Under the pieces are notes generated by a model. It was not told the origin of the DNA. It ran no database searches and saw only the letters and a list, made by a program, of their open reading frames with translations. DNA of 64,000 bases from assembly GCA_016722075.1 (NCBI GenBank), contig JADKGW010000001.1:5572500-5636499 (forward strand), in the 5' to 3' direction. The translations under genes were made by a program, and so were the position numbers. Position 1 is the stretch's first letter; each line of letters opens with the position of its first letter. This stretch comes from Candidatus Kouleothrix ribensis (lineage in GTDB: Bacteria > Chloroflexota > Chloroflexia > Chloroflexales > Roseiflexaceae). This document shows positions 1 to 8,124 of the stretch, one piece after another.

Positions 1-879
1 CTGGGCGACCACCTTCTCGGCTTGGGCGATGTTGCCCGCCTTCGGCGCCGCCTGCGGTCGTTGGTACTGGAGCGGGTGCATCTTGGCCTTGAAGCGGCCG
101 GCGATGTCGTCGTAGGGCATGCCCGCCGCGATGTCGTCGAGCAAGGTGCCAATCATCGAGCTGCGCGGATGGCAGTAGCCGGCCGGGGCGGTGGCCACCG
201 CGCGCCACGTCAGGGTGTCGCGCAGAATCTGGTGCTTGGTATCAGCCCGGCGCGCGTGCAACTGCTGGAGCCACTCGGCCACCCCAAGCACCTTCTCAGA
301 GCGGTAGAGCGACTCGGAGCGCAGGAGCGTCACCGCTGTCTGGAGCATCTCCGGCGTGAAGTCGGCCAGGGCGCGGCAGAGCGTGCGATAATCTTCGGCC
401 TTCTCGGCCCACGCCTGGTTTGGCGTCTGGGTGGCGCGCGTGAACACCAGCGCTGCGGGCGGCTGCGCCGCCAGGTGGCGCCACGGGCCGGTAACTGGCT
501 GGCCCCAGGCCGTAGCCTTGTCGTAGAACACGCCATCGACCGGCGCGTTCTCAACCAGCAGGCGCAGCGTGGTCACCGGCTCCTTGTAGATGCCCGGCGC
601 GTCATCCTCGTGCCACAGCGCCGATTGGATCGTCCCATCCTCGGCGATCGTCACCAGGTTGCCATACCGGCGCACGAACTGCCGGCAGGCGCTACAGGTG
701 TTGTACTGCACCTGATCATCTGGTAGATGGGCTAGGAAGATATCGTAGAGGCCAGGTCGATGCACGGTGAACAGCGGCCCTTGGAGCGCATCAACGCGGC
801 GCTGGAGGTTGGCCAGCAGCGTCTCATAGTCGGTATCGCGATTCGGCTCGATTTGAGATGTGATCGAAGCAGAAGTCAT
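1..879 (-). CDS. Uncharacterised protein, 3' end beyond window
   Basis: Open from an ATG at 879 to the left edge (293 codons, no stop reached), so the C-terminus is missing. An AGGAG sequence lies 7-8 bases upstream of the start. Near residues 62-65 there is a CxxC pair (TCSACRQF) that could hold a metal, followed by a mixed alpha/beta region and a helical, Lys/Glu-rich stretch. I recognise no domain. It is the last visible gene of a leftward run that includes the small membrane gene and the DnaA-like gene upstream. A plus-strand frame (22-726) is also open here but is Arg-rich and looks like a shadow. Existence is well supported; function is unknown. Confidence 0.7.
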   Translation of the reverse strand, partial: MTSASITSQIEPNRDTDYETLLANLQRRVDALQGPLFTVHRPGLYDIFLAHLPDDQVQYNTCSACRQFVRRYGNLVTIAEDGTIQSALWHEDDAPGIYKEPVTTLRLLVENAPVDGVFYDKATAWGQPVTGPWRHLAAQPPAALVFTRATQTPNQAWAEKAEDYRTLCRALADFTPEMLQTAVTLLRSESLYRSEKVLGVAEWLQQLHARRADTKHQILRDTLTWRAVATAPAGYCHPRSSMIGTLLDDIAAGMPYDDIAGRFKAKMHPLQYQRPQAAPKAGNIAQAEKVVAQ

Positions 880-956
880 AAGCACTCCTTATGCATATGT
901 GTATATGATACCATCACCATCACCACCACGGCCTTGATTCAGACACCAGAATAGTG

Positions 957-1154
957 CTACATCCTCCCCGCCTGATTCTTGGAATCCACGGCGCGCTTCG
1001 CCTCTTCGGCATCGTAGTCACCCCTGGCGTTCCAGCCAAGCCGATAGACAACCATCAGGCCGAGTGCAACGCCGACCACGAACCCGGCAAGTGATGGCGC
1101 CGCGCCGCTCGACGAGAGCAGCGCGGCCAGCAGGATGACGACGATGATCCACAT
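957..1154 (-). CDS. Small two-helix membrane protein
   Basis: A 65-residue protein. Residues 2-15 and 20-38 are hydrophobic enough to be membrane helices, and the C-terminal 25 residues are charged (Asp/Glu/Lys/Arg). GGAGG lies about 9 bases before the ATG. The gene starts 3 bases after the stop of the DnaA-like gene, so the two are probably co-transcribed. Size and topology fit small phage or plasmid membrane peptides such as holin-like or inhibitor proteins, but no family is recognisable. Confidence 0.55.
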   Translation of the reverse strand: MWIIVVILLAALLSSSGAAPSLAGFVVGVALGLMVVYRLGWNARGDYDAEEAKRAVDSKNQAGRM

Positions 1155-1157
1155 AGA

Positions 1158-1485
1158 TCAGGCCTCCACCACCACCGTGCGCATAATGAGTGAATAGCGA
1201 TGCGGGACAAGCATGCGCACCTGATCAGCAAATGTCGTGTCGTATGCGATCCGCTTCCGCACGCGGCCAATGTGGTAATGCACCGTCGTATGATCGCGGT
1301 AGCCCAGCAACGCCGCGATCTGCTGCATAGTCAGTCCACGATACGTCTCGCGTAATGCCCATGCCGCGAGTCCACGCGCTGTCATGCTCGCGTAGTCCCG
1401 AGCGCAGCGCTGGTATGGACGTGTTCAGTCGGCGCGCAAGAAACGCCAGCGTCTCGTCGAAGGTCGGTGGATCAATGATCGTCAT
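1158..1485 (-). pseudogene. DnaA domain IV-like DNA-binding protein, split by a frameshift
   Basis: The 3' part (1158-1385) encodes a clear DnaA C-terminal signature: MQQIAALLGYRDHTTV followed by a basic helix, the motif that reads DnaA boxes in the major groove. The helix normally found before it (FLARRLNTSIPALRSGLRE) is encoded in a different frame, starting at the ATG at 1485 (GGAGG 6 bases upstream) and running to 1225. Joining the frames near 1385 gives a normal domain-IV spacing, so one protein of about 105 residues is split by one base. The downstream ATG at 1385 has no ribosome site, which argues against two independent genes. It could be a real lesion, a sequencing indel or recoding. 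An isolated domain IV could act as an origin-binding or replication-regulating protein. Confidence 0.6.
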
Positions 1486-1496
1486 CACATCCTCCA

Positions 1497-2045
1497 TCAA
1501 AACGATAACATGTCGAGCTGCGCTGGCGTGGCAATCAGCCGCGCGATCTGCGCGCGTAGCTCGGCCAGCTGGCGCTGCAACTCGGCCACGGTCGGCTGCT
1601 CCAGCGCGGCCGCCAGCGCGTTCGTGGTGAACTCCTGGCGGCTCAGCAGCCCCCGCCGCGCGTCGATCGCGGCGGCCAACTCGTCGCTAATGGTCTGGCG
1701 CCATACAACAGATTTACCAGGTACGCGCTCGGGCGAACTTTTGCCGCCATAGCCGATAGCCACGTACTTCCCGTTATACTCTGGCTGCAGCTCATTCATC
1801 CAGTAAACTTCACGGTCTGGGATCAGGTCTTTGTCGTCAACGACCTCCAGGATACGAAAGGTAAATACATCAGCACCATAAATGTTCCAGTCGGACTGCA
1901 GTGCTGGCGAGTGGTGATTGTTATGCGCCAGAGTTGACAGGTGATTCTTGTGCCGCTTTTTGAACGATGTGATCGTTCCTCCGACATAGCGATACTGGTT
2001 TACCCGACACTCGATCGCGTATATGCCGCGCTGTTCCATATCCAT
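1497..2045 (-). CDS. GIY-YIG nuclease domain protein
   Basis: Encodes 182 residues. Residues 4-35 show the GIY-YIG fold signature: RGIYAIE, then RYVGGT in place of the YIG strand, then a K/R helix and a downstream Glu/Asp-rich segment with the VYWMNEL helix. The C-terminal third (from about residue 120) is a helical, probably coiled-coil segment rich in Leu, Gln and Arg that may serve DNA binding. The start at 2045 is chosen because GAAGG lies 6 bases upstream and longer frames overlap the neighbouring gene. Its stop overlaps the next gene. Such nucleases in phages are often free-standing homing endonucleases; the exact role here is unknown. Confidence 0.75.
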   Translation of the reverse strand: MDMEQRGIYAIECRVNQYRYVGGTITSFKKRHKNHLSTLAHNNHHSPALQSDWNIYGADVFTFRILEVVDDKDLIPDREVYWMNELQPEYNGKYVAIGYGGKSSPERVPGKSVVWRQTISDELAAAIDARRGLLSRQEFTTNALAAALEQPTVAELQRQLAELRAQIARLIATPAQLDMLSF

Positions 2046-2046
2046 A

Positions 2047-2631
2047 TTATGCCTTCGCATTCTTGGGGTGCTTCGAGCACGTGCGGAAGTGGCTATACTC
2101 AGCCGCCTGGTTCTTGCACTCGGCGCCACAGTAGCGGCACTCAACGATATCGCGCAGGCGCTGGGCCTCGGTCTCGTCGGCCTGCAATGCCTCACTCATG
2201 ACACCGTGATAATAGAGCGAGTAGAGCAGGCCAAACACCGCGAACAGCGCGCCATGGGTTATGCTCTCGGCGGTGATGCTAGCGTAGGTGCCGCCGCTAT
2301 AGTAGAGCGTGTTCATCAGTGCCGCGACTGCGGCCGCGCCGACGTTCAGCGCCCAGTACAGCACATGTGTCGAGCGCTTCACAGTCAGCTGCTGATCGGC
2401 CAGCGCGATCACACCCAAAAAGACCAGGTCGAACGCGCCGGCGCCCACGATAGCAACAGCACTGTTTGCCTTGCCACTCTGCAGGATGAAACCACCGACG
2501 CCCCAGCTGCTGAGCAGCGCCAGCGCGACCATGGGCACGCGCTGGAGCAGCCACTTCCAATTGATCTTGCGCATGCCGCTCGCAGGAAGAACGAGAAACG
2601 GCTTATAGGTCGCGCTTAGTGCCATAGTCAT
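2047..2631 (-). CDS. Four-helix membrane protein with C-terminal zinc-finger-like tail
   Basis: A 194-residue protein with hydrophobic segments near residues 33-52, 58-78, 90-110 and 120-142, consistent with four transmembrane helices. The soluble tail (about 155-190) contains CRYCGAEC and, further on, HFRTCSKH, an arrangement of Cys and His that could bind zinc. It lies one base before the GIY-YIG gene. I know no named family; a membrane protein with a cytoplasmic metal-binding tail on a mobile element could serve in superinfection exclusion or cell contact, but this is speculation. Confidence 0.65.
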   Translation of the reverse strand: MTMALSATYKPFLVLPASGMRKINWKWLLQRVPMVALALLSSWGVGGFILQSGKANSAVAIVGAGAFDLVFLGVIALADQQLTVKRSTHVLYWALNVGAAAVAALMNTLYYSGGTYASITAESITHGALFAVFGLLYSLYYHGVMSEALQADETEAQRLRDIVECRYCGAECKNQAAEYSHFRTCSKHPKNAKA

Positions 2632-2692
2632 TTCTCCGCATTACAAAAAGATACGTAGCCTGTCGGCATCCTGTCTGTTACCTGTCGGTTGC

Positions 2693-4231
2693 TTATATTC
2701 CATCAACTTCTTGGCACAGATCGATCAATCGGCTCTGCGCGATGGTCAACCCAGCCCGTGTCAACTGATCGCGTATAAAATCCTGACTCAGTGGCTTGCC
2801 TTGCGCGTTCTTACGGCGACGCAGGATACGCACCAACTCATCACGTTGCGCGTTTGAAAGCGGCGCTACGGGCGTAGCGCTACGTAGCGCTACTTGCGGA
2901 TCGGCCACTTTTGCCCCAAAATCGGCCGGTACACTGGCCGTAGCGTGAAGCGTAGCGCTCGGATGGCTGTGCGCCACCGTGGCGCGCTGGGCGGGCATCG
3001 TAAGCGAGCGCCGGCGCTGCGTAGCCTCTACCCGATCGTAGCCCTCTGTCCAGAGCGCGTGGCTTGGGTTGTGCGGTGCTGGATAGCGATCCAGCCCAGT
3101 GCGATCCAGCAATACGACGCGCCCGCGCTGCACGGAGGTGGCGGGGTACTCAACGCCTTGCAATGCCGCCAGGATCTCTTTCTTCCGCTGAGGATCGGTC
3201 TCCTCGCGCGTGGTCATCAGGCGGGTGGTCGCCGCGTCCAGTGCGATGCGCGTAAAGTTTTGGCGCATCGGGCCGCTCAGTCCAATATCCTCCACATTCG
3301 GCGACTGGGCCAGCATGAGGATGCTGATATTAACCTTCCGCGCCCCGCTGCCGAGTGTCTCGACAAAGCGCTCCCAGGGGGTATGGTCACCGCGCTTGGC
3401 CGTAACGTCCAACTTGTGACAAGCCAGATTTGCCTCATCAAGCAGCACCGTGATGCGCGGGAAGTGCGCCGGCTCAAGCTCCTGGCCAAAGCGGCGCATA
3501 TGCGCATCGCGCTCGGTGAGGCGGCGGCGATACTCTTGGATAACGACCTGCATGCCAACCCACACCGCGCCCCAATCCTCGCCCCCGCCAATGCCTGGCA
3601 GTCCAAACCAATCCGAGCTATGCGGGTCGAGGATAAACACCAGCTCGCCGCAGGCGATGCGCGAGCCAAGCACGGCTTTTGCTGTGGTGCTCTTCCCGCC
3701 GCCCGTTTCTGAGGCCAGCAGGCCATGCGGGCGCGTGTCAAACCAGGCCAGCCACTCGCTGGGCGGCAGCGCCTGCACGCTCGACCCGGACAGCTGGGAC
3801 TGCTCGACCACCTGGCCCTCGATCACCTCGCCACGCCGTGCGGGCAGCTGCTGCATCGTCGGGCTGTAGCTCGATACATTCGGCAGTGGTCGCCGCGCGT
3901 GCTCGATCGCGGCTTGGCCGAGCGGCGCCACAATGTCGCGCCCGCGCACATCGTTGCGCCACGTGCGGACTTCAATCCCGCCGATTCGATCCGTCAGCAC
4001 CCAGCGCTTGAGTACGTAGGCCGCCGCGATAGCCAGCGCCGTGCCGCTGATCGCCGGCGGCAGCAGCCACCAGGCCAGCCCGGCCGCGCCGGTGCCGCAG
4101 AGCCAGCGCACCAGCTCGACATCCCAGGTTGTGCGCGGGGCGCGAGGCGTGATGGCCCAGGGCCCATCGTGATCGGCGCGCGGGTTTGGTGTGTCGAGAT
4201 TGTCGATGGTCAGGTTCTTATTGATGCTCAC
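2693..4231 (-). CDS. FtsK/HerA-type DNA-translocating ATPase
   Basis: About 512 residues. An N-terminal hydrophobic segment (about 45-75) probably anchors the protein in the membrane. The ATPase core has Walker A SETGGGKST (about 174-182), Walker B ITVLLDE (about 260-266) and a sensor-like SILMLAQSP segment. The last 65 residues resemble a small winged helix. This is the FtsK/SpoIIIE and VirD4-like arrangement that moves DNA through membranes, or aids replication and segregation of integrative elements and plasmids. I start at the GTG at 4231 because it overlaps the upstream stop as GTGA; an ATG at 4267 would run 40 bases into that gene. Together with SSB and the replication-relaxation protein it gives this end a plasmid or ICE character. 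Confidence 0.8.
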   Translation of the reverse strand: MSINKNLTIDNLDTPNPRADHDGPWAITPRAPRTTWDVELVRWLCGTGAAGLAWWLLPPAISGTALAIAAAYVLKRWVLTDRIGGIEVRTWRNDVRGRDIVAPLGQAAIEHARRPLPNVSSYSPTMQQLPARRGEVIEGQVVEQSQLSGSSVQALPPSEWLAWFDTRPHGLLASETGGGKSTTAKAVLGSRIACGELVFILDPHSSDWFGLPGIGGGEDWGAVWVGMQVVIQEYRRRLTERDAHMRRFGQELEPAHFPRITVLLDEANLACHKLDVTAKRGDHTPWERFVETLGSGARKVNISILMLAQSPNVEDIGLSGPMRQNFTRIALDAATTRLMTTREETDPQRKKEILAALQGVEYPATSVQRGRVVLLDRTGLDRYPAPHNPSHALWTEGYDRVEATQRRRSLTMPAQRATVAHSHPSATLHATASVPADFGAKVADPQVALRSATPVAPLSNAQRDELVRILRRRKNAQGKPLSQDFIRDQLTRAGLTIAQSRLIDLCQEVDGI

Positions 4232-4392
4232 AGTCGCACCCCCACCTGCACGCGCACTACGAGCCACCGCCGCCCGACTCGCACCGCCGCGCCGTGCTCG
4301 ATGCCGCGCACACCGGTCGGCCGCGCCGGGCGCAGGCGCAGTGCGAGGTAGAGCACGGCGAAGAGCGAGATCAGGGCGGCAAGTAGTTTCAT
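4228..4392 (-). CDS. Small single-pass membrane peptide
   Basis: A 54-residue peptide. The first 18 residues (MKLLAALISLFAVLYLAL) form a membrane helix or signal anchor, followed by a basic tail. Its ATG shares one base with the upstream stop (TGATG) and its stop overlaps the ATPase start (GTGA), so all three genes are translationally coupled. The strong coupling is the main evidence that it is real. Function is unknown; a partner or membrane adaptor of the FtsK-like ATPase is possible. Confidence 0.55.
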   Translation of the reverse strand: MKLLAALISLFAVLYLALRLRPARPTGVRGIEHGAAVRVGRRWLVVRVQVGVRL

Positions 4393-4622
4393 CAGTTCTT
4401 TCCGCCGAGCAGCGAGGCTAGAAACGACTGTGCGTCGGCAATCAGCGCGTTGTAGCCATCGACAATCGTATCGCCAGCGCCGGCCCACTCGCCAGTAGCG
4501 TTTTCATGCGCAAGGCTGTACTGGTTGCGCTCGCAGGTCATTGCGTGAATTTGATCAAGGAGCGACTCGACGGCGCTCGCGCGGTCGGGCGGAGTGCTTG
4601 GATTCAGGTTCGATCGAAACAT
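4392..4622 (-). CDS. Small hypothetical protein
   Basis: A 76-residue soluble protein, acidic to neutral, with a helical middle (SLLDQIHAMTCERNQYSL) and one Cys. AAGGAG lies 7 bases before the ATG at 4622. It is followed without a gap by the small membrane peptide and the FtsK-like ATPase. No domain is recognisable. Confidence 0.6.
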   Translation of the reverse strand: MFRSNLNPSTPPDRASAVESLLDQIHAMTCERNQYSLAHENATGEWAGAGDTIVDGYNALIADAQSFLASLLGGKN

Positions 4623-4632
4623 GTGTTGCTCC

Positions 4633-4959
4633 TTATTCTGGCTCCGTCATCACAAGGTACGACACATAGATTGCTGCCGAAACGAAGAACGCCGCTGCGC
4701 CGCCCCAGGCCAGCAGCGCATAGCCCAGCAGCGCGAACGCGATTGTGAACGCCAGTCCAGTCGCCAGGCTGGGATACAGCAGCAACGCGACCGCGCGCTC
4801 AAATTCGGCATCGCTCGGCTCGGACAGGAGGGCGATTGCTGTTGCGGCCACGCGCGTGGCATGCTCGGTGTCGAGCTCGCCGGGGATGTGCTCCCAGACC
4901 TGATCGATCAGGTCGATCTGGTCGACCGTCTGGTCGACCGTGCGAGCGTCTGCTATCAT
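4633..4959 (-). CDS. Membrane protein with two C-terminal helices
   Basis: A 108-residue protein if started at the ATG at 4959, preceded by the purine-rich GAGAGG. The N-terminal half is acidic and begins with a VDQTVDQIDLIDQ stretch that looks like a small internal duplication. The C-terminal half has two hydrophobic segments (about 60-80 and 83-103) ending in a short acidic tail. It sits 10 bases upstream of the next leftward gene. No homologous family is recognised. Confidence 0.6.
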   Translation of the reverse strand: MIADARTVDQTVDQIDLIDQVWEHIPGELDTEHATRVAATAIALLSEPSDAEFERAVALLLYPSLATGLAFTIAFALLGYALLAWGGAAAFFVSAAIYVSYLVMTEPE

Positions 4960-5030
4960 AGGGGCGTGCCTCTCTCTACACACATTGCATGCAATGTGTG
5001 CAATCTTGTGTGCAATGTGCGCACGTCGGA

Positions 5031-5246
5031 CTACTTTGCACCCTCCTCCGCCTCCATCTCCTGATACAGCACAATCCGTTTGATCCCTAGGGCCTGTAAG
5101 ATCCTGGCAGCCAGTGCGCGCCGTCCGTGTATGACATCATGCACATAGGACGTAGTAAACCCGTGCTCTTCCGCGAATTTTCGTTGCCCCCCGGCTGCCT
5201 CGATTGCAGCGCGCAATCGCGCGCGAACATCTTCTTCGGTCAACAT
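5031..5246 (-). CDS. Small helix-turn-helix regulator (Cro-like)
   Basis: A 71-residue protein. Residues 5-45 (VRARLRAAIEAAGGQRKFAE and HGFTTSYVHDVIHGRR) match the lambda-repressor-like helix-turn-helix pattern: a first helix, a Gly-Gln turn, a scaffold helix and a recognition helix with SYVHDVIHG. The start at 5246 follows the strong promoter at 5278-5305. It is the first gene of the leftward run toward the FtsK-like gene, so it probably controls that run. Confidence 0.7.
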   Translation of the reverse strand: MLTEEDVRARLRAAIEAAGGQRKFAEEHGFTTSYVHDVIHGRRALAARILQALGIKRIVLYQEMEAEEGAK

Positions 5247-5277
5247 TGCTCTTGCATCCGCTAATCCGCTGAATGGT

Positions 5278-5305
5278 AGTATATCACAGCAGCCGGCATT
5301 GTCAA
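5278..5305 (-). promoter_or_regulatory. Sigma70 promoter for the HTH regulator
   Basis: Read on the minus strand: TTGACA at 5305-5300, a 16-base spacer and TATACT at 5283-5278. The predicted transcript starts near 5271, about 25 bases before the regulator ATG at 5246. The -35 box lies inside the 3' end of the integrase fragment. Confidence 0.65.
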
Positions 5306-5655
5306 GCGGCGCGTTTGAGCATTTCATTCTCGGCCTGCATAATCGCGGCGCGCTTCTCCTCGATAGAGACGTGAATATAGCCACCAGTCACGGAGCGCGG
5401 CCCGTGGCCGAGCAGCGCGGCCTTGCAGGCCTCCGATGCGCCGACGCCTCGGCTATCAAAGCGGGTTGCCGCAGTGTGCCGCATCCAATCGAATATCGCC
5501 TCGTAATTACCGGTTGCCCGGTACCGGCTTACGGTCTTGACCAAGGTGTTGAGGTCGTAGTTAACAGGGCTGAGAATAGCTCCTGCATAGCCCTGAAGTT
5601 CGGGATCGAGCAGGAGGTTATCCGACTGGTGCCCCATCTGATGATACACAGGCAT
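5302..5655 (-). pseudogene. Tyrosine recombinase, C-terminal fragment
   Basis: Encodes 117 residues containing the second half of a tyrosine recombinase active site: MRHTAATRF (box II Arg and His), LLGHGPRSVTGGYIH (LGH and the nucleophilic Tyr). The box I arginine region, core-binding and arm-binding domains are missing. A complete integrase would be about 330-400 residues. The fragment ends 5 bases from the kinase gene upstream, so the kinase-nuclease pair may have replaced the 5' part. It does not look like the missing end of the integrase at 12.8 kb, because the residues before RHT differ. Confidence 0.7.
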
Positions 5656-5660
5656 AATGA

Positions 5661-6515
5661 TTATCTCGCTGCTTGGCTACTCCATGCTGCTGCAAGCTCT
5701 TGCGGTGTTCGATAGCGCTCATAGGGCCAGGGTGCGACCATCTTCTCAAGCGCCGGAAGCCCGGCGGCCTGGATATCCCTGAGAAAATCCGCCGATGGTC
5801 GTCCGTGCTGCGCCACATGCTCCACCGTAAGCACCTGATTGCCCGCCTCGAAGGGATGTTGACCAAAAGCGCAAAATGCCAGCACGATACCAAGCGAAAA
5901 CTGGTCAGTGCGCCAGTCGATCAGCTCCTTGTCGTTGTTGAGCTGCTCCGGCGCTGCATAGTAGGGCGACCCAGGCCCACGCATCGCCCAGGTTCCTGTG
6001 AGTGACTCAGCGTTGAGCTGGCGTACAATCCCAAAGTCCACCACCACGGCGGTTTGACCATCTTCCCGGAACATGATGTTATCCGGCTTGAGATCCCGAT
6101 GCACGAAGTCATGCGAGGCGATGTGCGCGATCGCGTCGATCAGATGCGCCCCTAGCGAGATGATCGCAGGGGCGCTCATCAGCCCTTGATTTTTGAGCTT
6201 ATCGGTAAGCGGCCCGCCCGCAAGATATTCCTCTGTGGTGGAGAAGTATGTCGTCTGCCCCACGACAAAGGTTTCGAGCGAGAAAAGACGCGCAACGCCG
6301 GGATGATTACAAGTCCGCATGGCCTGAATCTCCCGGTCGTTCCGCTCCTGATGGGTATTCGATTTATACACCTTCAGCGCCAGAGAGCCGCCCTGATCAT
6401 CTTTGACATGGAACGTCTCTTTAAATGCGCCCTCGCCGACCTTTGCAATGAACGAAAGGCCCTTATTCCCACAGATGGCCTGCGCGATCTGTGTCAGCTC
6501 AGACGGTTGCGCCAA
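5661..6515 (-). CDS. Hanks-type Ser/Thr protein kinase
   Basis: A 284-residue, single-domain cytoplasmic kinase. Visible motifs are the Gly loop GEGAF (28-32), catalytic Lys48 in LALKVY, HRDLKPDN (139-146), DFG (160-162) and APEQ (near 188). All key residues are present, so it should be active. There is no transmembrane or sensor domain. Translation appears to start at a TTG at 6515 with AAGGA upstream, and it overlaps the nuclease gene before it by 17 bases, which implies coupling. Kinases act as sensors or effectors in several phage-defence systems, and this pairing with a nuclease suggests such a role; that is inference. Confidence 0.85.
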   Translation of the reverse strand: MAQPSELTQIAQAICGNKGLSFIAKVGEGAFKETFHVKDDQGGSLALKVYKSNTHQERNDREIQAMRTCNHPGVARLFSLETFVVGQTTYFSTTEEYLAGGPLTDKLKNQGLMSAPAIISLGAHLIDAIAHIASHDFVHRDLKPDNIMFREDGQTAVVVDFGIVRQLNAESLTGTWAMRGPGSPYYAAPEQLNNDKELIDWRTDQFSLGIVLAFCAFGQHPFEAGNQVLTVEHVAQHGRPSADFLRDIQAAGLPALEKMVAPWPYERYRTPQELAAAWSSQAAR

Positions 6516-6939
6516 TATCGTTCCTTTCTATGATAAGGGTCGCCGCTTGCTGAGAGAGCCGACTCTGAAGCGGTATGAGCCTCGGTGGCTCTAAGAGAAC
6601 GACAATACCATCAGACGAAGGGTAGCAAAGCCCAACAGACCGCCGAGAGAACTCTGCAAAATAGCGTATCGCTCTCCTGGCAACGTCCTCGGGAACCACA
6701 ATGTACGAGAAGTGCGCAAAGCAGGTATTTCGATACGCCTGGTGCAGCGCTTTCCGCCACTTCTGTAGCTTCGCCTCAAAAGCGATGATTTCACCACACT
6801 CATTCATCGCTATCACGTCCGTCCGCCCACGTAGATAAGAAAACTCGGTTGCTAGCTGCAACGGCCCCCATGGCGAGATTTCGAGGTTTGCAAGTTGTCT
6901 GGTAAATGCCTCGACCAACGTTTGCTCTAAGTGGTACAT
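6499..6939 (-). CDS. PD-(D/E)XK-like nuclease
   Basis: A 146-residue protein. The pattern Glu32, TDVIAMN (Asp41) and IIAFEAKL (Glu55-x-Lys57) matches the restriction-endonuclease-like core (E, D, ExK) and the spacing between strands is normal. This fold is used by restriction enzymes, HJ resolvases and defence effectors. The gene is directly upstream of, and overlaps, the kinase gene, with no methylase beside it, so a classical restriction-modification role is unlikely. The upstream region (6940-7100) has AT-rich stretches but no clean promoter. Confidence 0.65.
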   Translation of the reverse strand: MYHLEQTLVEAFTRQLANLEISPWGPLQLATEFSYLRGRTDVIAMNECGEIIAFEAKLQKWRKALHQAYRNTCFAHFSYIVVPEDVARRAIRYFAEFSRRSVGLCYPSSDGIVVLLEPPRLIPLQSRLSQQAATLIIERNDIGATV

Positions 6940-7583
6940 GGGAACATCCTTGCCCTTTCAGCAGTTGCCGCGTGAACATGGCGACGTAGTGCTGCACCAC
7001 AGATCGGCTATTAGGTAAAGTCGAGGTGCTACGCTAACTATACACCCCCTGGCAACCCCCACGATGACACTTCTGTGAGAGATCGTCGTTGCCTAACCAT
7101 ACTAGCTATCAGCCCACCACCGGCGTGAAAGGCGTCCCATGTTACAGGATAAATCGGCATCCTGCCATCCCCAGGCAAAATGGTACAGCCCTCGTTGTGC
7201 TCCACCATGCATGGTACCGTGGTGTAAAGCGACCAATATTACGCCATAAATGTTGCTTTGACCCACGATCTGAGCCGCAGAGAACCCTTGATATGAGGCA
7301 ATGCGGACGATTGAGTTTACAGATGCGGGTGATTTCAGGGGTGCGTGGCCTGTAAAGCCTTTTGACGAAGTGCGAAAGGCTTTACAAAGGAAGCAGGGGG
7401 TGTGGACACCGCTGATCTTGAAGGTATCTGATTACAGGTTGCCCCTGGTGTCAGCTTCGCTTAGTTTAACCGACAACCTCGTGGACATCGCCCACCGAAC
7501 GACCGCCAACTCGCATAATCCGTATTCTGAAGATCCTTCCCCAGATCGGAAGACACTTTTCTCTTAAATACACGTGTTTGCTT
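6940..7583. other. Gene-poor intergenic stretch
   Basis: Less GC-rich than its neighbours and without a convincing gene. One plus-strand frame at 7301-7567 (88 codons) has ordinary composition and a GAGG shortly before its ATG, but shows no domain and no neighbours on that strand. I see no strong inverted repeats or promoter pairs. It may hold remnants of a decayed gene. Confidence 0.4.
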
Positions 7584-7793
7584 TCAATTGCTCGCAACGA
7601 CGTACCAATCCAGGCGCTCAGGACGAGAGATTCGGTCATTTTCCTCATAATTGACAGCAATTGCGAGCAATTCCAAGCAAACGCTAACCCAATTGGGCAT
7701 GTTGGCCAAAATAGCCGAGTTCTCGCGATAGATCTGGTTCCTATTACTGACAATTGATAGTACTTGCTCCTGATCGTAAGCAGAACGGCCCAA
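7584..7793 (-). CDS. Possible small protein or gene remnant
   Basis: A 69-codon frame with natural-looking composition (few Arg runs, balanced acidic and hydrophobic residues) and a hydrophobic patch WVSVCLELLAIAV. The start has no clear ribosome site and the reading continues past the stop with plausible codons for about 40 more, so this may be a piece of a broken gene. Nothing in it is recognisable. Confidence 0.3.
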   Translation of the reverse strand: MGRSAYDQEQVLSIVSNRNQIYRENSAILANMPNWVSVCLELLAIAVNYEENDRISRPERLDWYVVASN

Positions 7794-8124
7794 TCGAGGT
7801 GCAGCGAAGCCAATAATGGGCTGCGTCGCGGAGTGGGGCGAGCCGGCGGAGGCCGTGCGAAGCCAGTGCGAAGCTAGCAGCGACCACGCGGAAGCGGCAG
7901 GGGCCGGCGCGGCGTGCGAGGGCGCTCTGTTGATCGGTACGACCTTAGAGACGCCACGACCTTTTGAAGATCACTCCCTCCTTCGAGAGAGCCACGCGCC
8001 CGACGCCACGCCTCCCCACGTCGCAGGCTGAGGAGCGAATGCACCGCAAGCCCAAGCCCGGCCAACGCAACGCAGTGGTCGCAACAGCGAGCGATGGTCG
8101 GGCGCAGCCCCGCGCACAGCGAAG
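7794..8124. other. Non-coding GC-rich stretch
   Basis: No frame here looks coding: all are Arg/Ala/Pro-rich on both strands. The sequence leads into the hairpin cluster beginning at 8125 and may belong to the same functional unit. Confidence 0.4.

Noticed and set aside
22..726. Long plus-strand frame over the first gene
   Set aside because: Arg/Gly/Leu-rich product, no ribosome site, and the minus strand carries a better gene with AGGAG and a CxxC motif.
5302..5655. Missing C-terminal half of the 12.8-kb integrase
   Set aside because: The residues around RHT and upstream differ from what the integrase family with LPxxPFHDLRHT would carry; it looks like another recombinase.
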